NCBI GenBank assembly: GCA_021732785.1
Contig: JAKFUG010000014.1
Location: forward strand, 186,001 to 250,000
DNA from: Planctomycetaceae bacterium
GTDB taxonomy: Bacteria; Planctomycetota; Planctomycetia; Planctomycetales; Planctomycetaceae
Direction of reading: 5' to 3'
DNA: 64,000 nucleotides
The position numbers were made by a program, and so were the translations under genes. The notes under the pieces are model-generated. The model saw nothing but the letters and a program-made list of their open reading frames with translations, was not told the origin of the DNA and did no database searches. Positions 61,391 to 64,000 of this stretch are shown piece by piece (within the stretch, counting starts at the first letter, position 1; each line of letters starts with the position of its first letter).

Positions 61391-62656
61391 ATGCCGCAGT
61401 TCGATTTTCTCGCAGAACATCGGGAACTTACGCGGCGGTTTTTCCTCAAGGCGGGTGTTTTAGGATTTGCGTCCACGTCGTTCGCAACCCCCCTGTCAGC
61501 GGCCGAATCGCCTGCTCCGGAGAAGCCTGTCAAGCGAGACAAAGCCGGTGCCTATCCGGAGCCGTATTTCACCGCCAGCGAACAGTTCCGCGATGTCTCC
61601 CGTGGCAAGCCGGTCCCGCACTCGCTCCCGGACGAGAAAAAACGCGAAGTCGGCCTGACGCGAGAAACCTGGCAACTGGAAGTCCTCGCCGATCCAGACC
61701 ATCCCGCGAAACTCGGCAAACCGCTCACCAAAAAAGATGGCAACGCGCTGAATTTTGAGGCGTTGTTGAAGCTGGGCGAGCAGCATGCGGTGCGGTTTCC
61801 CAAAGTGATGACCTGCCTGAATCTCGGGTGTCCGCTGGGCATGGGATTATGGGAAGGTGTGCCGTTGCGCGATGTAATCTGGTTGACGCAACCGCGGGAA
61901 AATCTTCGCCGGGTCTTTTACGATGGCTACCACAACGACGATCCGAAGCAATTGTTTCGCAGTTCATTACCGATCGGCCGCGTGCTGGAAGATCCGTTCG
62001 ATCTGCCCCCGGTGATTCTGTGCTACAAGGTCAACGGCGACTGGCTCGACGCCGAGCGCGGCGGTCCGGTCCGCATCGTTGTTCCCGAGGCTTACGGGTT
62101 CAAATCGATCAAATGGCTGACGCATGTTTTTCTCACCAATCTGGCCGCCGCCAACGATACCTACGCCGAGCAAAACAATGACGTTGATAGTCCGTTGAAG
62201 ACGTTTGCGGCATCCCTGGTGGTCCCGCGAGAAGTGAAAGCCGGGGAGGCGATCACCGTTTCCGGTTACGCGCAGGTCGGCATTTCCGGTCTATCCAAAG
62301 TGCAGGTGGCCATCGAATCCAACGCGGAACCGTCGCCGGACAATGATCCGTATTACACGAAGATGGCATGGACCGACGCGCAGTTACTCCCCGCGCCGAC
62401 ATCGTGGACCGGTCTGCCGAATGGGAAAATCCCGGCGGACACTCATGGATTCAATGCGGCGGGTGTTCCGAACTCATGGCCGTTGCGATTGACGAATGCG
62501 CATTGGGCGGCCGTGCTGCCGGGGCTTCCCGCGGGAGAGTACACGTTCCGGTGTCGCAGCGTCGACGAAAAGCCGCAGGCCCAACCGATGCCGCGCCCCT
62601 TCCGCAAATCGGGGCATGCGACCATCGAATCGGTGGTCATCACTGTCAAGGATTGA
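61391..62656 (+). CDS. Exported sulfite-oxidase-like molybdopterin protein
   Basis: ATG 61391 ([20 protein letters not shown]) has GAGG 7 bp upstream; the product has 421 residues. [18 protein letters not shown] is a twin-arginine-type signal, as expected for a cofactor-carrying export substrate. The Oxidored_molyb domain includes [20 protein letters not shown], where a Cys in the expected place could bind Mo, then [20 protein letters not shown] and [20 protein letters not shown]. The C-terminal Ig-like dimerisation domain includes [20 protein letters not shown]. The canonical CAGN motif is changed to CLNLG, so the substrate may differ from sulfite. No haem or cytochrome gene is adjacent. Confidence 0.85.
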   Translation: MPQFDFLAEHRELTRRFFLKAGVLGFASTSFATPLSAAESPAPEKPVKRDKAGAYPEPYFTASEQFRDVSRGKPVPHSLPDEKKREVGLTRETWQLEVLADPDHPAKLGKPLTKKDGNALNFEALLKLGEQHAVRFPKVMTCLNLGCPLGMGLWEGVPLRDVIWLTQPRENLRRVFYDGYHNDDPKQLFRSSLPIGRVLEDPFDLPPVILCYKVNGDWLDAERGGPVRIVVPEAYGFKSIKWLTHVFLTNLAAANDTYAEQNNDVDSPLKTFAASLVVPREVKAGEAITVSGYAQVGISGLSKVQVAIESNAEPSPDNDPYYTKMAWTDAQLLPAPTSWTGLPNGKIPADTHGFNAAGVPNSWPLRLTNAHWAAVLPGLPAGEYTFRCRSVDEKPQAQPMPRPFRKSGHATIESVVITVKD

Positions 62657-63449
62657 GTTTCGTCGATTGGAATAACGGCGATCGCCAGAGTCGCAAGCGG
62701 TGCAGCCAGAATCGGGCGAGCACTTCCAGTGTCCGCAGTCCGTAAATGGTGCTTCGACGGAAGTTGATGCTCGACGCTTCATCGAAGTAACGGACCGGAA
62801 CCGGAATGTCGCCGATCCGAAAACCAAACTGCACGGATTGAGCGAGGAATTGACTGTCGAACACGAAGTCGTTGGAGTTGATTTCCCATGGAATCGTTTC
62901 CAGTACGGAACGATGGTACGCGCGAAAACCGCTGTGGAAATCGCCCAGGTTCTGGCCGAGCGCAATGTTCTCGGTGAGCGTGAGGCAGCGGTTGGAAATG
63001 TACTTCCAGACCGGCATTCCGCCGCGGAGTGCTTCGCGGCGGGTGCGAATCCGCGATCCTAAAATGACATCGCAAATGCCCAGGCGAATGAGTTCGATCG
63101 CCGCCGGAATGACGCGGCTGTCGTACTGATAATCCGGGTGAATCATCACCACATAATCGGCACCGGCGTCCAGCGCATAGCGATAGCACGTCTTCTGGTT
63201 GCCGCCGTAGCCGGTGTTTTTCTCGTGGCGGATGACCGTGAGCCCGAGTTTCTGGGCGATTTCCACCGTGTTGTCGCTGCTGCAATCATCGACCACCAGA
63301 ATTTCATCGATCGTCCCGGGTGGGATATCGGCGATGGTTTTTTCCAGCGTTCGCGCCGCATTGTAGGCCGGCATCACGGCAATCGCTTTGCCGGGACGGG
63401 GGCGCGTTGTCGCCGCGGTCAGGGCCTCGACGGCAGCAACAGTGGTCAT
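62646..63449 (-). CDS. GT2-family glycosyltransferase (dolichol-phosphate mannosyltransferase-like)
   Basis: A protein of 267 residues. [20 protein letters not shown] opens the GT-A fold, [19 protein letters not shown] and [16 protein letters not shown] give the nucleotide-binding Asp residues (VDD and HPD), and [20 protein letters not shown] with [11 protein letters not shown] follows the pattern of polyprenyl-phosphate sugar synthases such as DPM1. There is no membrane helix in the C-terminus, only a basic amphipathic end ([14 protein letters not shown]). The enzyme presumably transfers a sugar from a nucleotide donor to a lipid phosphate. The 3' end overlaps the convergent molybdoenzyme gene by 11 bp. 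The acceptor is unknown. Confidence 0.9.
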   Translation of the reverse strand: MTTVAAVEALTAATTRPRPGKAIAVMPAYNAARTLEKTIADIPPGTIDEILVVDDCSSDNTVEIAQKLGLTVIRHEKNTGYGGNQKTCYRYALDAGADYVVMIHPDYQYDSRVIPAAIELIRLGICDVILGSRIRTRREALRGGMPVWKYISNRCLTLTENIALGQNLGDFHSGFRAYHRSVLETIPWEINSNDFVFDSQFLAQSVQFGFRIGDIPVPVRYFDEASSINFRRSTIYGLRTLEVLARFWLHRLRLWRSPLFQSTKLNP

Positions 63450-63541
63450 CGCGCGCGCTCAACTTCGAAAAGAAATCCGGGTTCGATGGTAAGAAATCAA
63501 TCTACGAGATGCCTCCCGCAAACGGAAGTGCTTGGCGGCAA

Positions 63542-64000
63542 TCAATGAGCACCGAGCAAAGCGGCTTCCGGAGGACCGCATTCGACGCGATTTCGACCAC
63601 CGGTCTTCGCCCGATAGAGCGCTTCGTCAGCGGCGGCGATCAATTCCTGTGCGTCGTGGCCATGAACGGGGAAGGTCGCCACGCCGACGCTGACTGTGAC
63701 ACGAATCTCAACGCCCAGATGGTGAATGACCTGCCGCGCCAAAGCTTGACGATATTCTTCCGCAATCTCAACGGCCCGGTTTTGTCCGACGCCCGGCAGA
63801 ATGAGTGCCAGTTCTTCCCCCCCATAACGGGCCGACGTCGAACGATCCGGCCCCAAATCATTCGCCTGAATTTCACGGAGAATTCGTGCCGCCACTCGCA
63901 GAACTTCATCGCCGGCGGGATGTCCGTGCTGATCGTTGATCGATTTGAACCGGTCGAGATCCAGCAGCAACAACGAGAGTTCTGCGAGTTTGCCGTTTCG
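63542..64000 (-). CDS. GGDEF-domain diguanylate cyclase (partial)
   Basis: The C-terminal 152 residues are present; the N-terminus lies beyond the right edge. The frame is open to base 64000. The domain shows LLLLDLDRFKSINDQHGHPA with the metal-binding Asp, ARYGGEELALILPG with GGEEL as active-site loop, and VSVGVATFP; the closing ADEALYRAKTGGRN is standard. GGEEL differs from the usual GG(D/E)EF by Leu for Phe; such variants can still be active, but this is not certain. An inhibitory RxxD site is not obvious upstream of the loop. Sensor domains are outside the window. Confidence 0.9.
   Translation of the reverse strand, partial: RNGKLAELSLLLLDLDRFKSINDQHGHPAGDEVLRVAARILREIQANDLGPDRSTSARYGGEELALILPGVGQNRAVEIAEEYRQALARQVIHHLGVEIRVTVSVGVATFPVHGHDAQELIAAADEALYRAKTGGRNRVECGPPEAALLGAH

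Noticed and set aside
1-64000. tRNA genes, rRNA genes, insertion sequences, prophage genes
   Set aside because: No cloverleaf-like segment with T-loop and acceptor complementarity, no transposase motifs and no phage proteins were recognised on reading both strands by eye; a tRNAscan search would be decisive.

Overview
The window looks like a chromosomal segment of a planctomycete-type bacterium. It is GC-rich and dense in genes, with long same-strand runs of overlapping genes. The gene content fits that lineage: two secreted DUF1080 proteins, a MoxR/DUF58/BatA/DUF4175/DUF4159 cluster, transglutaminase/alpha-E/ATP-grasp genes, the futalosine-pathway enzyme MqnE, and many signal-peptide proteins. 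This is inferred from gene families only; no rRNA is present. I saw no tRNA, CRISPR array, transposase, phage gene or origin.

Layout. (1) 1-17.9 kb, minus strand: a long run from a TPR/peptidase-MA protein through DUF4159, MoxR, DUF58, BatA, DUF4175, a VWA membrane protein and a caspase-like protein, ending in small conserved proteins, a UDP-sugar pyrophosphorylase and a truncated sarcosine-oxidase-like gene. Many junctions are 4-bp ATGA overlaps. (2) 18.3-22.4 kb: VOC protein, mqnE, a secreted protein and a secreted isochorismatase-fold hydrolase. (3) 22.5-31.7 kb: the most interesting region. A plus-strand operon encodes homologues of all four enzymes that make the activated phosphoramidate donor for the Campylobacter jejuni capsule (glutamine kinase, phosphoglutamine cytidylyltransferase, gamma-glutamyl-CDP-amidate hydrolase, CDP-amidate kinase), plus a methyltransferase and a sulfotransferase-fold protein. 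It converges on a minus-strand AMP-ligase / acyl carrier protein / alpha/beta-hydrolase set. (4) 31.7-43.3 kb: a PQQ-type beta-propeller, then five genes of the transglutaminase / alpha-E / circularly permuted ATP-grasp system. (5) 43.6-48.4 kb: glgA, a GH57 glycosidase and galT. (6) 48.6-53.1 kb: two DUF1080 proteins around a Gfo/Idh/MocA oxidoreductase, and small envelope proteins. (7) 53.1-54.9 kb: leuA behind a readable attenuator with promoter, 14-residue leader peptide with five leucines, antiterminator segment and terminator. (8) 55-64 kb: SGNH hydrolase, zinc-ribbon membrane protein, bioD coupled to a SAM hydroxide adenosyltransferase, a secreted alpha/beta hydrolase, an LRR lipoprotein, a sulfite-oxidase-like protein, a GT2 glycosyltransferase and a truncated GGDEF gene.

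How the genes work together. In region 3 glutamine would be N-phosphorylated, cytidylylated, stripped of glutamate and 3'-phosphorylated to a PAPS-like phosphoramidate donor. The sulfotransferase-fold protein is the natural candidate to use that donor. Unlike the Campylobacter locus, no capsule glycosyltransferase or exporter lies nearby, and the adjacent ligase/carrier pair suggests an acyl- or aminoacyl-type partner. Several proteins elsewhere keep a catalytic fold but lack the usual nucleophile (caspase-like, peroxiredoxin-like, alpha/beta hydrolase). Intergenic regions carry short inverted or reiterated repeats that confuse start-codon choice in at least one gene.
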